A DNA stretch of 64,000 nucleotides from the NCBI RefSeq assembly GCF_004217495.1, contig NZ_SHLC01000001.1, positions 620,001 through 684,000 on the forward strand, read 5' to 3'. A program made the translations under genes and the position numbers. This document shows positions 16,054-25,297 of the stretch, piece by piece (the first letter of the stretch is position 1; each line of letters begins with the position of its first letter). A model generated the notes under the pieces. The model did no database searches and was not told the DNA's origin. It saw only the letters and a program-made list of their open reading frames with translations. Origin of the DNA: Microterricola gilva (GTDB lineage Bacteria > Actinomycetota > Actinomycetes > Actinomycetales > Microbacteriaceae).

Positions 16054-17331
16054 GTGTCTGTACCGTCTACGTTCAACCAGCCCCTCGAGGTCGTTGACCC
16101 CGAGATCGCCGCCGTGCTCGAGCAGGAGCTCGGCCGCCAGCGCGACTACCTCGAGATGATCGCGAGCGAGAACTTCGTTCCCGTCTCGGTTCTGCAGTCG
16201 CAGGGTTCGGTTCTCACCAACAAGTACGCCGAGGGCTACCCCGGCCGTCGCTACTACGGCGGCTGCGAGTACGTCGACATCGCCGAGTCGCTCGCGATCT
16301 CGCGCGCCAAGAGCCTGTTCGGTGCCGAGTACGCCAACGTGCAGCCGCACTCGGGCGCGACGGCCAACGCCGCCGTGCTGAGCGCGATCGCCACCCCCGG
16401 TGACACCATCCTCGGCCTTGAGCTGGCCCACGGTGGCCACCTCACCCACGGCATGAAGCTCAACTTCTCCGGCAAGCTCTACAACGCCGTCTCCTACGGC
16501 GTCGACCCCGAGACCTTCCTCGTCGACATGAACGTCGTGCGCGACAAGGCTCTCGAGCACCGCCCGCAGGTCATCATCGCCGGCTGGTCGGCCTACCCGC
16601 GCCAGCTCGACTTCGCCGCGTTCCGCGCCATCGCCGATGAGGTCGGCGCCAAGCTCTGGGTCGACATGGCGCACTTCGCCGGCCTCGTCGCCGCCGGCCT
16701 GCACCCCTCGCCCGTCCCCTTCGCGGATGTCGTCTCGACGACCGTGCACAAGACGCTCGCCGGCCCGCGCTCCGGCCTCATCCTCTCCCGCGACATGGAG
16801 CTGGCCAAGAAGCTCAACTCCAACGTCTTCCCCGGCCAGCAGGGCGGACCGCTCATGCACGTGATCGCGGCCAAGGCCACCGCCTTCCTGCTCGCAGCAC
16901 AGCCCGAGTTCGCCGACCGCCAGGCCCGCACCCTCAGCGGCGCACGCATCCTGGCCGAGCGACTCGTCGCCGATGACTCCCGCGCCGCCGGCGTCGACGT
17001 GCTCACCGGTGGAACCGATGTGCACCTCGTGCTCGCTGACCTCCGCAACTCGCCGATCGACGGACAGCAGGCCGAGGACGCGCTGCACGCCGTCGGCATC
17101 ACGGTCAACCGCAACTCGGTGCCGTTCGACCCGCGTCCGCCGATGATCACCTCCGGCCTGCGCATCGGCACGCCGGCCCTCGCCACGCGCGGATTCGGCG
17201 ATGTCGAGTTCACCGAGGTCGCCGACGTCATCGCCGAGACGCTGAAGCCGGACGCCGACATCAACGCTCTCCGCGCCCGCGTGAAGACGCTCACCGACGC
17301 GTTCCCGCTCTACCCGGGACTGCAGCAGTAA
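16054..17331 (+). CDS. glyA: Serine hydroxymethyltransferase
   Basis: PLP enzyme that interconverts serine and glycine while making 5,10-methylene-tetrahydrofolate. The 425-aa length and motifs are canonical: [19 protein letters not shown], the PLP-lysine segment [20 protein letters not shown] near residue 230 (Lys in THK-type position), and [20 protein letters not shown]. The GTG at 16054 lies six bases after AAGGAG; a TTG six bases earlier is too close to the ribosome site. It is co-transcribed with folD through an overlapping TAATG and controlled by the ZTP riboswitch. Confidence 0.97.
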   Translation: MSVPSTFNQPLEVVDPEIAAVLEQELGRQRDYLEMIASENFVPVSVLQSQGSVLTNKYAEGYPGRRYYGGCEYVDIAESLAISRAKSLFGAEYANVQPHSGATANAAVLSAIATPGDTILGLELAHGGHLTHGMKLNFSGKLYNAVSYGVDPETFLVDMNVVRDKALEHRPQVIIAGWSAYPRQLDFAAFRAIADEVGAKLWVDMAHFAGLVAAGLHPSPVPFADVVSTTVHKTLAGPRSGLILSRDMELAKKLNSNVFPGQQGGPLMHVIAAKATAFLLAAQPEFADRQARTLSGARILAERLVADDSRAAGVDVLTGGTDVHLVLADLRNSPIDGQQAEDALHAVGITVNRNSVPFDPRPPMITSGLRIGTPALATRGFGDVEFTEVADVIAETLKPDADINALRARVKTLTDAFPLYPGLQQ

Positions 17332-18218
17332 TGACGGCCATCACACTGGACGGCGTCGCGACGGCATCCGCCATCAAGGGCGAGCTGGCCGACCGCATCG
17401 CCGCGCTCCGATCCGATGGCGTCGTGCCGGGGCTCGGCACGCTTCTCGTCGGCGACGACCCCGGCTCGCGCAGCTACGTCGCGGGCAAGCACCGTGACTG
17501 TGCCGAGGTCGGCATCGAGTCGATTCGCGTCGACCTGCCGAGCTCGGCGACCACTGCCGATGTGAAGCGGGCTATCGCCGATCTCAACTCGGCGCGGGAG
17601 GTGACCGGCTACATCATCCAGTTGCCGCTGCCCGCCGGGCACAACGAGAACGCCATGCTCGAGCTCATCGACCCGGCCAAGGACGCCGACGGCCTGCACC
17701 CGACCAACCTCGGTCGGCTCGTGCTCGGTGTCGACGGCGCCATGGACTCACCGCTGCCGTGCACCCCTGCAGGCATCGTCGAGATCCTGCGCCGCTACGA
17801 CGTGCCGATGCAGGGCAGGCACGTCGTCGTCGTCGGCCGCGGTCTCACCGTCGGCCGGCCGCTCGGCCTGCTGTTCACCCGCAAGGGCATCGACGCGACC
17901 GTCACGCTCACGCACTCCCGCACGGTCGACCTGGCCGCCGAGGTGCGCCGGGCCGACATCGTCGTGGCCGCCGTCGGTGTTCCGCACCTGATCAAGCCCG
18001 ACTGGATCAAGCCGGGCGCAGCGGTGCTCGACGTCGGGATCACGCGCGTGCACGACGAGGAGACGGGCAAGGGCAAGCTCACGGGCGACATCGACCCGGC
18101 CGTCGCCGCCGTCGCCGGTCACCTCTCGCCGAACCCGGGCGGGGTCGGCCCGATGACCCGTGCGATGCTGCTGAGCAACGTCGTGCAGGCCGCCGAGAGG
18201 CGCCTGCGCTCGCACTGA
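17331..18218 (+). CDS. folD: Bifunctional methylenetetrahydrofolate dehydrogenase/methenyltetrahydrofolate cyclohydrolase
   Basis: Oxidises 5,10-methylene-THF to 10-formyl-THF in two steps with NADP. The 295-aa length fits. Landmarks: [16 protein letters not shown] with the catalytic Lys/Tyr region, [17 protein letters not shown] (family has QLPLP), [29 protein letters not shown] (Rossmann loop; family usually GRSxxVGxP), and [17 protein letters not shown]. The start codon overlaps the glyA stop by one base. The serine/glycine and formyl-THF reactions are consecutive, consistent with one ZTP-responsive operon. Confidence 0.96.
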   Translation: MTAITLDGVATASAIKGELADRIAALRSDGVVPGLGTLLVGDDPGSRSYVAGKHRDCAEVGIESIRVDLPSSATTADVKRAIADLNSAREVTGYIIQLPLPAGHNENAMLELIDPAKDADGLHPTNLGRLVLGVDGAMDSPLPCTPAGIVEILRRYDVPMQGRHVVVVGRGLTVGRPLGLLFTRKGIDATVTLTHSRTVDLAAEVRRADIVVAAVGVPHLIKPDWIKPGAAVLDVGITRVHDEETGKGKLTGDIDPAVAAVAGHLSPNPGGVGPMTRAMLLSNVVQAAERRLRSH

Positions 18219-18236
18219 CGAACAACGCGTTGCACC

Positions 18237-18279
18237 GGATGCCGCGTGCGCCAGCCTCAGGCCGGCGCACGCGGCATCC
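18237..18279. terminator. Bidirectional terminator between folD and arsR
   Basis: A perfect 16-bp stem (GGATGCCGCGTGCGCC / GGCGCACGCGGCATCC) with an 11-nt loop between two convergent genes. It probably ends both transcripts. Confidence 0.85.
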
Positions 18280-18310
18280 GTCGTTCGGTCGCCCGGTGGG
18301 GCGACGCGGC

Positions 18311-18661
18311 TCAGACGGTCGTGATCAATCCGGCGACGCGATCGAGGGCGCGGGGCACCAGTGAGTAGTAGGCCCACGTCCCGCGCTTCTCGCGGTGCAG
18401 GAAGCCGGCATCGACAAGGGTCTTGAGGTGGTGGGACACGGTCGGCTGGCTCAGGCCGAGCGGCTCCTGCAGATCGCACACGCACGCCTCGGCCGCCGGA
18501 TGTGCCGCGACCATCGAGACGAGCCGCAGCCGCGTCGGATCGGCCAGCGCCTTGAGCTGGCGGGCGAGACCATCTGCGGCCTCGGAGGTGATCGCATCGA
18601 CGATCTGCGGAGCACAGCTCTCGCTCACATCGCGCAGGGGCAGCAGCTCGATCGACGTCAT
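18311..18661 (-). CDS. arsR: ArsR-family arsenic-responsive repressor
   Basis: A 116-aa winged-helix repressor. The arsenite site ACVCDLQEPL (CxC at the start of the DNA-binding helix) and the recognition segment LSQPTVSHHLKTLVDAGFL are typical of ArsR. Binding of As(III)/Sb(III) to the Cys pair releases it from DNA. I chose the ATG at 18661 (MTSIELLPL) because the operator palindrome at 18666-18681 overlaps the earlier in-frame ATG at 18667. It is divergent from arsC, so one operator can control both directions. Confidence 0.93.
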   Translation of the reverse strand: MTSIELLPLRDVSESCAPQIVDAITSEAADGLARQLKALADPTRLRLVSMVAAHPAAEACVCDLQEPLGLSQPTVSHHLKTLVDAGFLHREKRGTWAYYSLVPRALDRVAGLITTV

Positions 18662-18665
18662 ATAC

Positions 18666-18681
18666 ATAGATTAGCGTCTAT
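18666..18681. promoter_or_regulatory. ArsR operator between arsR and arsC
   Basis: A palindrome ATAGA-TTAGCG-TCTAT, in the style of ArsR/SmtB operators. It lies between the two divergent start codons and adjoins the TTGACA -35 of arsC. A bound ArsR would block both promoters. Confidence 0.75.
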
Positions 18682-18682
18682 A

Positions 18683-18711
18683 TTGACAAACGTCGATGGA
18701 TGAAGTGTGAT
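18683..18711 (+). promoter_or_regulatory. arsC promoter
   Basis: A consensus -35 TTGACA (18683-18688), a 17-base spacer and TGTGAT (18706-18711). The transcript would start close to the ATG at 18719, so the message is probably leaderless. The -35 touches the ArsR palindrome. Confidence 0.6.
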
Positions 18712-18718
18712 TGCTCTC

Positions 18719-19147
18719 ATGAACGTTGACATCCCGCAGAATCCGACCGTGCTCTTCGTCTGCGTGCACAACGCAGGGCGCTCACAGATGGCCGCCGGCT
18801 TCCTGCGCGAGCTGTCCGGCGGAGGCGTCACCGTGCTCTCAGCCGGCTCCCTGCCCGCCGATCAGATCAATCCCACCGCGATCGAGGCCATGGCCGAGCT
18901 GGGAATCGACATCGCCGGCGAACAGCCGAAGGTGCTGACTGTCGACGCCGTGCGGGAATCCGACGTCGTGATCACCATGGGCTGCGGCGACGTCTGCCCG
19001 ATCTTCCCCGGCAAGCGCTACGAGGACTGGGAACTCGACGACCCAGCCGGGCAGGGCATCGACGCCGTTCGCCCCATCCGCGACGACATCAAGGCCCGCA
19101 TCGAGGCGCTGCTCGGCGAACTCCTTCCGGCCGGGGGTGCCGTATGA
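18719..19147 (+). CDS. arsC: Low-molecular-weight phosphatase-type arsenate reductase
   Basis: A 142-aa arsenate reductase that makes arsenite. The P-loop is FVCVHNAGRSQMAAGF (CX5RS), and a second Cys-containing loop ITMGCGDVCPIFPGKRYEDW carries the cysteines used in thiol relay, followed by the DDP acid motif. The reductant could be thioredoxin or mycothiol; the sequence does not decide. I chose the ATG at 18719 because the promoter puts the transcript start next to it; an in-frame GTG at 18707 lies inside the -10 region. The stop overlaps the next gene by 4 bp. Confidence 0.9.
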   Translation: MNVDIPQNPTVLFVCVHNAGRSQMAAGFLRELSGGGVTVLSAGSLPADQINPTAIEAMAELGIDIAGEQPKVLTVDAVRESDVVITMGCGDVCPIFPGKRYEDWELDDPAGQGIDAVRPIRDDIKARIEALLGELLPAGGAV

Positions 19148-20499
19148 GCGTCGCCGGAGCGGCCGCAGACCGCGCGCGACTGCCGATCGTCGTCATCGGT
19201 GCCGGCCCGGTCGGTCTGGCCGCCGCTGCACACCTGATCGAGCGCGGCGAGTCCTTCGTGCTGCTGGAGGCCGGCGCGACCGTCGCGGCCGCCGTGCGCG
19301 AGTGGGCGCACGTGCGCCTCTTCTCCCCGTGGAGCATCGTCACCGATTCCGCAGCGGTGCGCCTGCTCGAGGCGACGGGCTGGCCGGCCCCGGATGCCGC
19401 GGCGCTGCCGTTCGGCCACGAGCTCGTGTCCGACTACCTCGAACCGCTCGCCGCGCTGCCCGCCATCGCCGCCGCGCTGCGGCTGAACACCGAGGTGCTC
19501 GCCGTCACCAGGGACGGCGCGGACAAGACGCGCTCGCGCCGCCGTGACCGCTCGCCCTTCGTGCTGCGCGTGCGCGACGCGGACGGCGTCGTCGAGGAGC
19601 TCGCCGCCCGGGCCGTGATCGATGCCTCCGGCACCTGGCGAACGCCGAACCCGATCGGTGCAGGGGGCCTGCCGCCGCTCGGCAGCGAGGCGGACGGGGT
19701 GTCCGCGCTGCTCGAGACGGCGATGCCCGACGTGCTCGGGCCGGCCCGTGCGCGGTTCGCGGGTCGCTCTGTCGCGGTGGTCGGCTCCGGCCACTCAGCG
19801 ACGAACACGCTCCTCGCCCTGGCGACCCTCGCGAGGGACGAGCCGGAGACGCGACTGCACTGGGTGATTCGCGGCGCATCGGCCGCGCGCAGCTACGGAT
19901 CGGACGCCGACGAGCTGCCGGCACGCGGCGCGATCGGTTCGCGGCTGCGGCGGCTCGTCGAGAGCGGGGCCATCACCCTGCACGAGCGCTTCGGCATCAC
20001 CGCGCTCGAGGAGCTGGACGGCGCGCTGCGCGTCCACGGCAGGCGGGCGGGGGAGCCCGTCACGCTCGACGTCGATCGGCTCGTCGCCGCGACGGGCTTC
20101 CGGCCGGATCTCGGCGTGCTCAGGGAGCTGCGCATCGAGCTCGACGACATCGTCGAGGCTCCGCGAGCCCTCGCGCCGCTGATCGACCCGAATCTGCACA
20201 GCTGCGGCAGCGTTCCCGCGCACGGGGAGGCCGAACTGCGGCATCCGGAGGGCGACGTCTACATCGTCGGCATGAAGAGCTACGGCCGCGCGCCGACCTT
20301 CCTGCTGGCCACCGGCTACGAGCAGGTGCGCTCGGTGGTGGCGCGCCTCGCCGGGGACCACGAGTCCGCGCGCCTCGTGCAGCTCGTGCTTCCCGAGACC
20401 GGGGTGTGCAACACGGACGATGCCGGTGATGCGGGCGGCGATGCTTGCTGCGCCGATCCGGCGCCCGTGCGGGTCGAGCTGAGCCTCAGCAGGCCCTGA
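19144..20499 (+). CDS. FAD/NAD(P)-binding flavoprotein of the ars locus (ArsO-like)
   Basis: A 451-aa flavoprotein with two dinucleotide-binding folds: VVIGAGPVGLAAAAHLIERG at the N-terminus and VAVVGSGHSATNTLLALATL near residue 200. It resembles flavin-dependent oxidoreductases or monooxygenases found in ars operons. Its exact reaction is unknown. The tail is Cys-rich (CNTDDAGDAGGDACCADPAP), which could bind arsenite; that is inference. Translation is coupled to arsC by a 4-bp overlap, tying it to arsenic detoxification. No Acr3 or ArsB pump follows. Confidence 0.8.
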   Translation: MSVAGAAADRARLPIVVIGAGPVGLAAAAHLIERGESFVLLEAGATVAAAVREWAHVRLFSPWSIVTDSAAVRLLEATGWPAPDAAALPFGHELVSDYLEPLAALPAIAAALRLNTEVLAVTRDGADKTRSRRRDRSPFVLRVRDADGVVEELAARAVIDASGTWRTPNPIGAGGLPPLGSEADGVSALLETAMPDVLGPARARFAGRSVAVVGSGHSATNTLLALATLARDEPETRLHWVIRGASAARSYGSDADELPARGAIGSRLRRLVESGAITLHERFGITALEELDGALRVHGRRAGEPVTLDVDRLVAATGFRPDLGVLRELRIELDDIVEAPRALAPLIDPNLHSCGSVPAHGEAELRHPEGDVYIVGMKSYGRAPTFLLATGYEQVRSVVARLAGDHESARLVQLVLPETGVCNTDDAGDAGGDACCADPAPVRVELSLSRP

Positions 20500-20510
20500 A
20501 ACCCAACAGA

Positions 20511-20531
20511 TTTCGACAGACTCGATCAGCG
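20511..20531. repeat. Degenerate copy of the GTTTCGACAGGCTCAACCA repeat
   Basis: ATTTCGACAGACTCGATCAGC, four or five changes from the core. It lies between two convergent genes, as several other copies do. Confidence 0.5.
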
Positions 20532-20537
20532 GGTGTC

Positions 20538-21074
20538 TCAGTCGACGGCGGTCGTGTGCAGCTCGACGTGGCGCAGGTAGCCGGCCGCGTTGCTGCGGAT
20601 GCCGTCCCGCTCGGCCTCCGTCAGCTCCCGCCGCACCTTCGCCGGCACGCCGGCGACGAGCGAGCCGGGCGGAACGATGGTGCCCTCGAGCACGACGGCG
20701 CCGGCCGCAACGAGCGAGCCCGCGCCGATGACGGCGCCGTTCAGCACCGTCGACGACATGCCGATGAGGCAGTCGTCCTCGACCGTGCAGCCGTGCAGCA
20801 CGGCGCCGTGGCCGACCGAGACGTTGCGCCCAACGGTGAGCGGGAAGCCGGCATCGACGTGGCAGGACACATTGTCCTGCAGGTTCGAGCCCTCGCCGAT
20901 CACGATCGGCTCATGCTCCGCCCGCAACACCGCGTTGTACCAGACACTCGAATCCTCGGCCAGGATCACGCGGCCGACGAGCACGGCACCGGCCGCGACG
21001 AAGGCGGAGTCTGCGACATCCGGTGCGGGAATGCCGTTGAGGGTGAGCACCTTGGCCAGGGGATCGATCTTCAT
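20538..21074 (-). CDS. Gamma carbonic anhydrase family protein
   Basis: A 178-aa left-handed beta-helix protein with hexapeptide repeats (IVIGEGSNLQDNVSCHVDAG, LTVGRNVSVGHGAVLHGCTV, CLIGMSSTVLNGAVIGAGSL). The zinc histidines are in DNVSCHVD and VGHGAVLHGC, with QD and YN residues as in Cam-type enzymes. Homotrimer expected. Whether it hydrates CO2 or is a PaaY-like relative is not decided by sequence. A TAGGCT box lies six bases before the ATG, so a leaderless message is likely. It is divergent from ybaK. Confidence 0.9.
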   Translation of the reverse strand: MKIDPLAKVLTLNGIPAPDVADSAFVAAGAVLVGRVILAEDSSVWYNAVLRAEHEPIVIGEGSNLQDNVSCHVDAGFPLTVGRNVSVGHGAVLHGCTVEDDCLIGMSSTVLNGAVIGAGSLVAAGAVVLEGTIVPPGSLVAGVPAKVRRELTEAERDGIRSNAAGYLRHVELHTTAVD

Positions 21075-21080
21075 GCCGAC

Positions 21081-21118
21081 AGCCTAACCGCCGACCCGGC
21101 CGCCCACGCCTCTAGGAT
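21081..21118. promoter_or_regulatory. Back-to-back promoters of the carbonic anhydrase and YbaK genes
   Basis: Minus-strand TAGGCT (21081-21086) and plus-strand TAGGAT (21113-21118) each lie six bases before their start codons. Only 50 bases separate the two starts, so the -35 regions must overlap and the promoters may compete. Confidence 0.55.
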
Positions 21119-21124
21119 CGGGGA

Positions 21125-21607
21125 ATGGTCAACACAGAACACCCCGCCGTCGACCGCGTGCGCGAGGCGCTGGCCGCGCACGGAGTCACGCCGGAGATCC
21201 GCTGGTTCGACGAGGCGACGCCGACCGCGCAGGCCGCTGCGGACGCCATCGGCATCGAACTTGGACAGATCGCGAACTCGCTGGTCTTCACGCTCGACGG
21301 CGAGCCGCTGCTCGTGCTCACCTCCGGCGCGCACCGCGTCGACACCGCGTGGCTCGGCGAGCAGCTGGGCGGCCACATCGCGCGGGCGAGCAAGGAGACC
21401 GTGAAGGAGGCGACGGGTCAGGTGATCGGTGGTGTCGCACCGCTCGGGCACCCGGCCCCCGTGCGCACACTGGTCGACACCGCGTTGGCCGGTTACGACG
21501 TCGTCTGGGCCGCGGCCGGACACGCCCACACCGTGTTCGCGACGAGCTACGACGAGCTGCTGCGGGTCACGGGGGGAACGCCGACGGCGGTCGAACCGCC
21601 CGCCTAG
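21125..21607 (+). CDS. YbaK/EbsC family aminoacyl-tRNA deacylase
   Basis: A 160-aa protein of the INS/YbaK editing family, which hydrolyses misacylated tRNAs such as Cys-tRNA(Pro) in trans. Features: AQAAADAIGIELGQIANSLV, VLTSGAHRVD and the conserved TGQVIGGVAPLGHP loop. The conserved Lys is probably in RASKETVKEATGQ. The exact tRNA substrate is unknown. Likely leaderless (TAGGAT six bases before ATG). Its stop overlaps the convergent ABC gene by 4 bp. Confidence 0.88.
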   Translation: MVNTEHPAVDRVREALAAHGVTPEIRWFDEATPTAQAAADAIGIELGQIANSLVFTLDGEPLLVLTSGAHRVDTAWLGEQLGGHIARASKETVKEATGQVIGGVAPLGHPAPVRTLVDTALAGYDVVWAAAGHAHTVFATSYDELLRVTGGTPTAVEPPA

Positions 21608-23574
21608 ACCAGGAGCTGGTGCTTGGCGAGCTCCTTGTAGAGCGGGGTGGACTGCACGAGCTCCGAGTGGGTGCCGACTCCGACGACCTCGCCGTGGTCG
21701 AGCACCACGATCTGGTCGCTGTCGACGACCGTCGAGAGCCGGTGCGCGATCACGATGAGCGTGCGCCCCTCCGCGACGGCATCGATCGCGGCGCGCATCA
21801 TCTGCTCGTTCACGCCGTCGAGGCTCGACGTCGACTCGTCCAGCAGCAGGATCGGGGGAGCAGCCAGCAGGGCCCGCGCGATGGCGAGGCGCTGCCGTTC
21901 GCCACCGGAGAGCATCACCCCGTCCTCGCCGACCGGGGCGCCGAGTCCGAGCGGGTTGCGCTCGAGCACCTCGCCGAGGTTGACGGCGCGGAGCACCCGC
22001 TCGCACTCCTCGTCGCTGGCATCCGGTGTCGCCAGCTTGAGGTTCTCGCGCAGGGTGCCGGCCAGCACGGGCGCATCCTGCTCGACGTAGCCGATCTGCG
22101 CGCGCAGCTCGGTACGCGAGAGCCCGCGGATGTCGAGGCCCGCCAGCCGCACCACACCGACGCTCGGGTCATAGAACCGCTCGATCAACGCCAGGATCGT
22201 GCTCTTGCCCGCTCCGGACGGGCCGACCAGGGCGGTGCGCTTGCCGCGCGGGGCGGCGAAGGAGACGCCGTGCAACACCGGCTGCCGGTCGGTGACGTTG
22301 CCCTCGGGCTGGTGCTCGTCGACGCTCTCGTTGGCGGGGTCAGCCTCATCTGAGTCGTTGAGCGCGTAGGCGAAGTGCACGTCGTCGAACTCGAGCGCGC
22401 TGTCATCCGTCGCCAGCAGCGCTCTGAGCTCGTCGGGCGAGACGCCGGCGAGCGGGGCGATCTCGCGGTCGTTCGCGGACTCGGTGGGGAGCTCGATGAT
22501 CTCCTGGATCCGCCCGAGCGCGCCGAGCGCCGCGTTGACGGAGGTGATGGCCCCGAACGCCGTGCCGAGCGGCATGATCAGCATGAACAGGAACAGGATG
22601 AACGCGACGAGGTCGGCCACCGAGATGGCGCCGCTGGCGACACGGAAGCCGCCGACACCGAGCACGACGAGCAGCGACACCTGCATCGCGATGCCGGCGA
22701 CGGGCACGACGAGCGCCGAGATGCTGGCGACCCGGATGCCGGCCTCCCATGCCCCCTTGGCTTCGTCGGAGACGGCCGCGATCTCGCGGTCGGTGGCGTT
22801 GGACGCCCGAACGGTGCGAACGGCGCTGATGGCGCGCTCGACGCTGGCGGCCAGGTCGCCGACCTTGGTCTGCGCCTGCTGGCTGGCGACCCGGATGCGG
22901 GCAGAGAGCAGGACGACGGTCACGATCGAGATCACGATCACGAGCAGGGTGAGGCCGAGAAGCACGGGGTCGATGATGAGCATCGCGATGAGCGCGCCGA
23001 CGAAGGTCAGCACGCCGCCGACGGCGTCGACGAGGCCCTGGGTGAGCACCGCGCGGAGCAGGGTGGTGTCGCTGCCGACGCGCGAGACGAGGTCGCCGGT
23101 CCGGCGCGTGTCGAACTCGGCGATGGGCAGGTGCAGCATGCGGGCGACGAGCTGGCGGCGGCTGGAGAGCACGACGCCCTCACCGGTGCGCTGCAACAGG
23201 TAGTGCTGGTAGCCGCTGATGAGCGCGGCGATGACGACGAGGGCGACGAGCGCCCACACCAGCATGCCGAGCGGCTGGCCGGCCTGCACGACCTCGATCA
23301 GTTTGCCGACGAGCAGCGGCTGGGCGAGGCTCGCGGCCGCGCCGAGAATGCTGAGCACGACCACGACGCTCAGCACGGCCTTGTGCTCGAACAGATACGG
23401 CAGCAGCTGGCTGAACTTCGCGCGCGGGCCCGTTTCGACCGCTGCGCCCCTGCGGCCGAAACCGCGACGGCCCGGCGTCGCCGACGTCACGGCCTGCTTC
23501 GGCGTTGCCTGTTTCGGCGTTGCCTGATTCGGTGCTGCCGGCCCGGATGCTGTCGGCCTTGTTGTGCTGCTCAC
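21604..23574 (-). CDS. ABC exporter half-transporter (permease fused to ATPase)
   Basis: A 656-aa protein with an N-terminal six-helix exporter domain (residues about 60-350) and a C-terminal ATPase. Walker A is GPSGAGKST, the signature LSGGERQRLAIARALL, Walker B ILLLDESTSSLD, and the H-loop IVIAHRLSTV. An acidic insert (NDSDEADPANESVDEHQPEG) lies just after the first strand of the ATPase. It would work as a homodimer for drug or lipid export; the cargo is unknown. It stands alone between convergent ybaK and an MFS gene. Confidence 0.9.
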   Translation of the reverse strand: MSSTTRPTASGPAAPNQATPKQATPKQAVTSATPGRRGFGRRGAAVETGPRAKFSQLLPYLFEHKAVLSVVVVLSILGAAASLAQPLLVGKLIEVVQAGQPLGMLVWALVALVVIAALISGYQHYLLQRTGEGVVLSSRRQLVARMLHLPIAEFDTRRTGDLVSRVGSDTTLLRAVLTQGLVDAVGGVLTFVGALIAMLIIDPVLLGLTLLVIVISIVTVVLLSARIRVASQQAQTKVGDLAASVERAISAVRTVRASNATDREIAAVSDEAKGAWEAGIRVASISALVVPVAGIAMQVSLLVVLGVGGFRVASGAISVADLVAFILFLFMLIMPLGTAFGAITSVNAALGALGRIQEIIELPTESANDREIAPLAGVSPDELRALLATDDSALEFDDVHFAYALNDSDEADPANESVDEHQPEGNVTDRQPVLHGVSFAAPRGKRTALVGPSGAGKSTILALIERFYDPSVGVVRLAGLDIRGLSRTELRAQIGYVEQDAPVLAGTLRENLKLATPDASDEECERVLRAVNLGEVLERNPLGLGAPVGEDGVMLSGGERQRLAIARALLAAPPILLLDESTSSLDGVNEQMMRAAIDAVAEGRTLIVIAHRLSTVVDSDQIVVLDHGEVVGVGTHSELVQSTPLYKELAKHQLLV

Positions 23575-23592
23575 TGCTGCCTCTCAAACGAC

Positions 23593-23635
23593 GGATGCCA
23601 CGCGCTCAACTCTATTTCAGTGGCGCGTGGCATCC
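23593..23635 (-). terminator. Terminator after the MFS gene
   Basis: A 13-bp perfect stem (GGATGCCACGCGC / GCGCGTGGCATCC) with a 17-nt loop, 38 bases past the MFS stop and ahead of the ABC gene on the same strand. Confidence 0.7.
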
Positions 23636-23673
23636 GGCCGGCTGGCCTGTGAAAAGGCTGGCCGCGAGCAGGG

Positions 23674-25062
23674 TCAGGCGTCGATGTCGACGTCCTTGGT
23701 CTCCGTGGACAGGATCAGCGCGATCAGGGTGAGCACGGCCATGACGGCGAGGTACACGCCGACCCAGAACGGGCTGCCATCGCCGGCACTCCACAGCGCG
23801 ACCGCGATGAACGGCGCGACGGCCGCGCCGAGGATCGACGACACGTTGTAGCTGATGCCGGAGCCGGTGTAGCGCACGTTGGTCGGGAACAGCTCGGGCA
23901 GCAGCGCGCCCATCGGGCCGAAGGTGAGACCCATCAGCGAGAACCCGATCACGAGCCAGGCCATGACCCCGACGGTGCCCGCCCCGAGCAGCGGCACCCA
24001 GAGCAGGCCGAAGACGATGATGCCGAGCGTCACCCAGATCAGCGTCTTGCGGCGGCCCCACCTGTCGGCGAGCGGGCCGGAGATGAGGGTGAAGATGCCG
24101 AAGAACACGACGCCTGCGATGAGCATGAGCACGAAGGTGTTGTACGAGTAGCCGAGACCCGGCTGCACGGTCGGGTCCTCCGGGGTCACCGGCGAACGGC
24201 CGTAGCTGAGCGAGAACGTCGTCATCAGGTAGAACAGCACGTAGGTCGCGAGCATGAAGAAGGTGCCGAGCACCAGCTGGCGCCAGTGCTTCTGGAACAC
24301 GGTGGCCAGCGGCAGCTTGGTGAGCTTGCCCGCCGCGGATGCCGACGAGAACGCGGTCGACTCGACGAGGCGCAGACGCACCCAGAGGCCGACAATGACC
24401 ATCACGACCGAGAACAGGAACGGGATTCGCCAACCCCACTCGAGGAACGCCTCCGACGGCATCGACGGGTCGTCAGACGGGAGGGCGGCCGCGATGATCA
24501 GGAACAGGCCGTTCGCGATGATGAAGCCGATCGGCGCACCGAGTTGGGGGAAGGTGCCGTACCACGCACGCTTGCCCTTCGGCGCGTTCTCGGTGGCGAC
24601 GAGCGCTGCACCCGACCACTCGCCTCCGAGCGCGAAGCCCTGGGCGATGCGCAGGATCACAAGCAGCAGCGGGGCGAGCCACCCCACCATGAGATAGGTC
24701 GGCAACAGGCCGATCGCGAAGGTCGCGATACCCATTGTGAGCAGGGCCCCGACGAGGGTGGCCTTGCGGCCGTGCTTGTCGCCGAGGTGGCCGAAGATGA
24801 CGGCGCCGATGGGGCGCGCGACCATCGCGGCGCCGAAGACGGCGAAGGACTGCAGGAGTGCTGTCGTCGCGTCGCCGGCGGGGAAGAAGAGGTGGGGGAA
24901 GACGAGCACGGCGGCCGTGGCGTAGACGTAGAAGTCGTAGAACTCGATCGTCGTGCCGATGAGACTGGCGAGGATCACCCGGCTGCGCGGGTTAGCCGGC
25001 GCCGACGAGCTCGATGCGGCCGGTGGGGCCTGAGGGGTGGGGGACGGGGATGGTGCAGACAT
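23674..25062 (-). CDS. MFS transporter, metabolite:H+ symporter (MHS) type
   Basis: A 462-aa carrier with about 12 hydrophobic segments. The first loop has the family pattern GTTIEFYDFYVYATAA and the MFS A-motif GHLGDKHGRKATLVGALL; LRIAQGFALGGEWSGAALV matches the MHS/ProP branch. Members take up osmolytes, dicarboxylates or aromatic acids; the substrate here is unknown. The N-terminus before residue 25 is Ala/Pro/Ser-rich. It is transcribed alone. Confidence 0.9.
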   Translation of the reverse strand: MSAPSPSPTPQAPPAASSSSAPANPRSRVILASLIGTTIEFYDFYVYATAAVLVFPHLFFPAGDATTALLQSFAVFGAAMVARPIGAVIFGHLGDKHGRKATLVGALLTMGIATFAIGLLPTYLMVGWLAPLLLVILRIAQGFALGGEWSGAALVATENAPKGKRAWYGTFPQLGAPIGFIIANGLFLIIAAALPSDDPSMPSEAFLEWGWRIPFLFSVVMVIVGLWVRLRLVESTAFSSASAAGKLTKLPLATVFQKHWRQLVLGTFFMLATYVLFYLMTTFSLSYGRSPVTPEDPTVQPGLGYSYNTFVLMLIAGVVFFGIFTLISGPLADRWGRRKTLIWVTLGIIVFGLLWVPLLGAGTVGVMAWLVIGFSLMGLTFGPMGALLPELFPTNVRYTGSGISYNVSSILGAAVAPFIAVALWSAGDGSPFWVGVYLAVMAVLTLIALILSTETKDVDIDA

Positions 25063-25297
25063 GCGTGAAAAGCTCCGATGGGCGCGCCAATGGTGCAGAG
25101 ATCAGTGGCGCGGAAATGCGAATCCACGGGGTGTGAGCGTCGATCGGGCGCACGGGGCCACGGTGGTGAGGCGAGAGGTGTCGCTTGTGGCAACCAATCA
25201 AGCCTACGCGGGGTTCAACGCCGAACCGGCCGTGATCCGGGCCGGAACCCATCGAAAGACTGATTGTTTCAACCCGGCCGCTGACTAGGCTGGGGAT

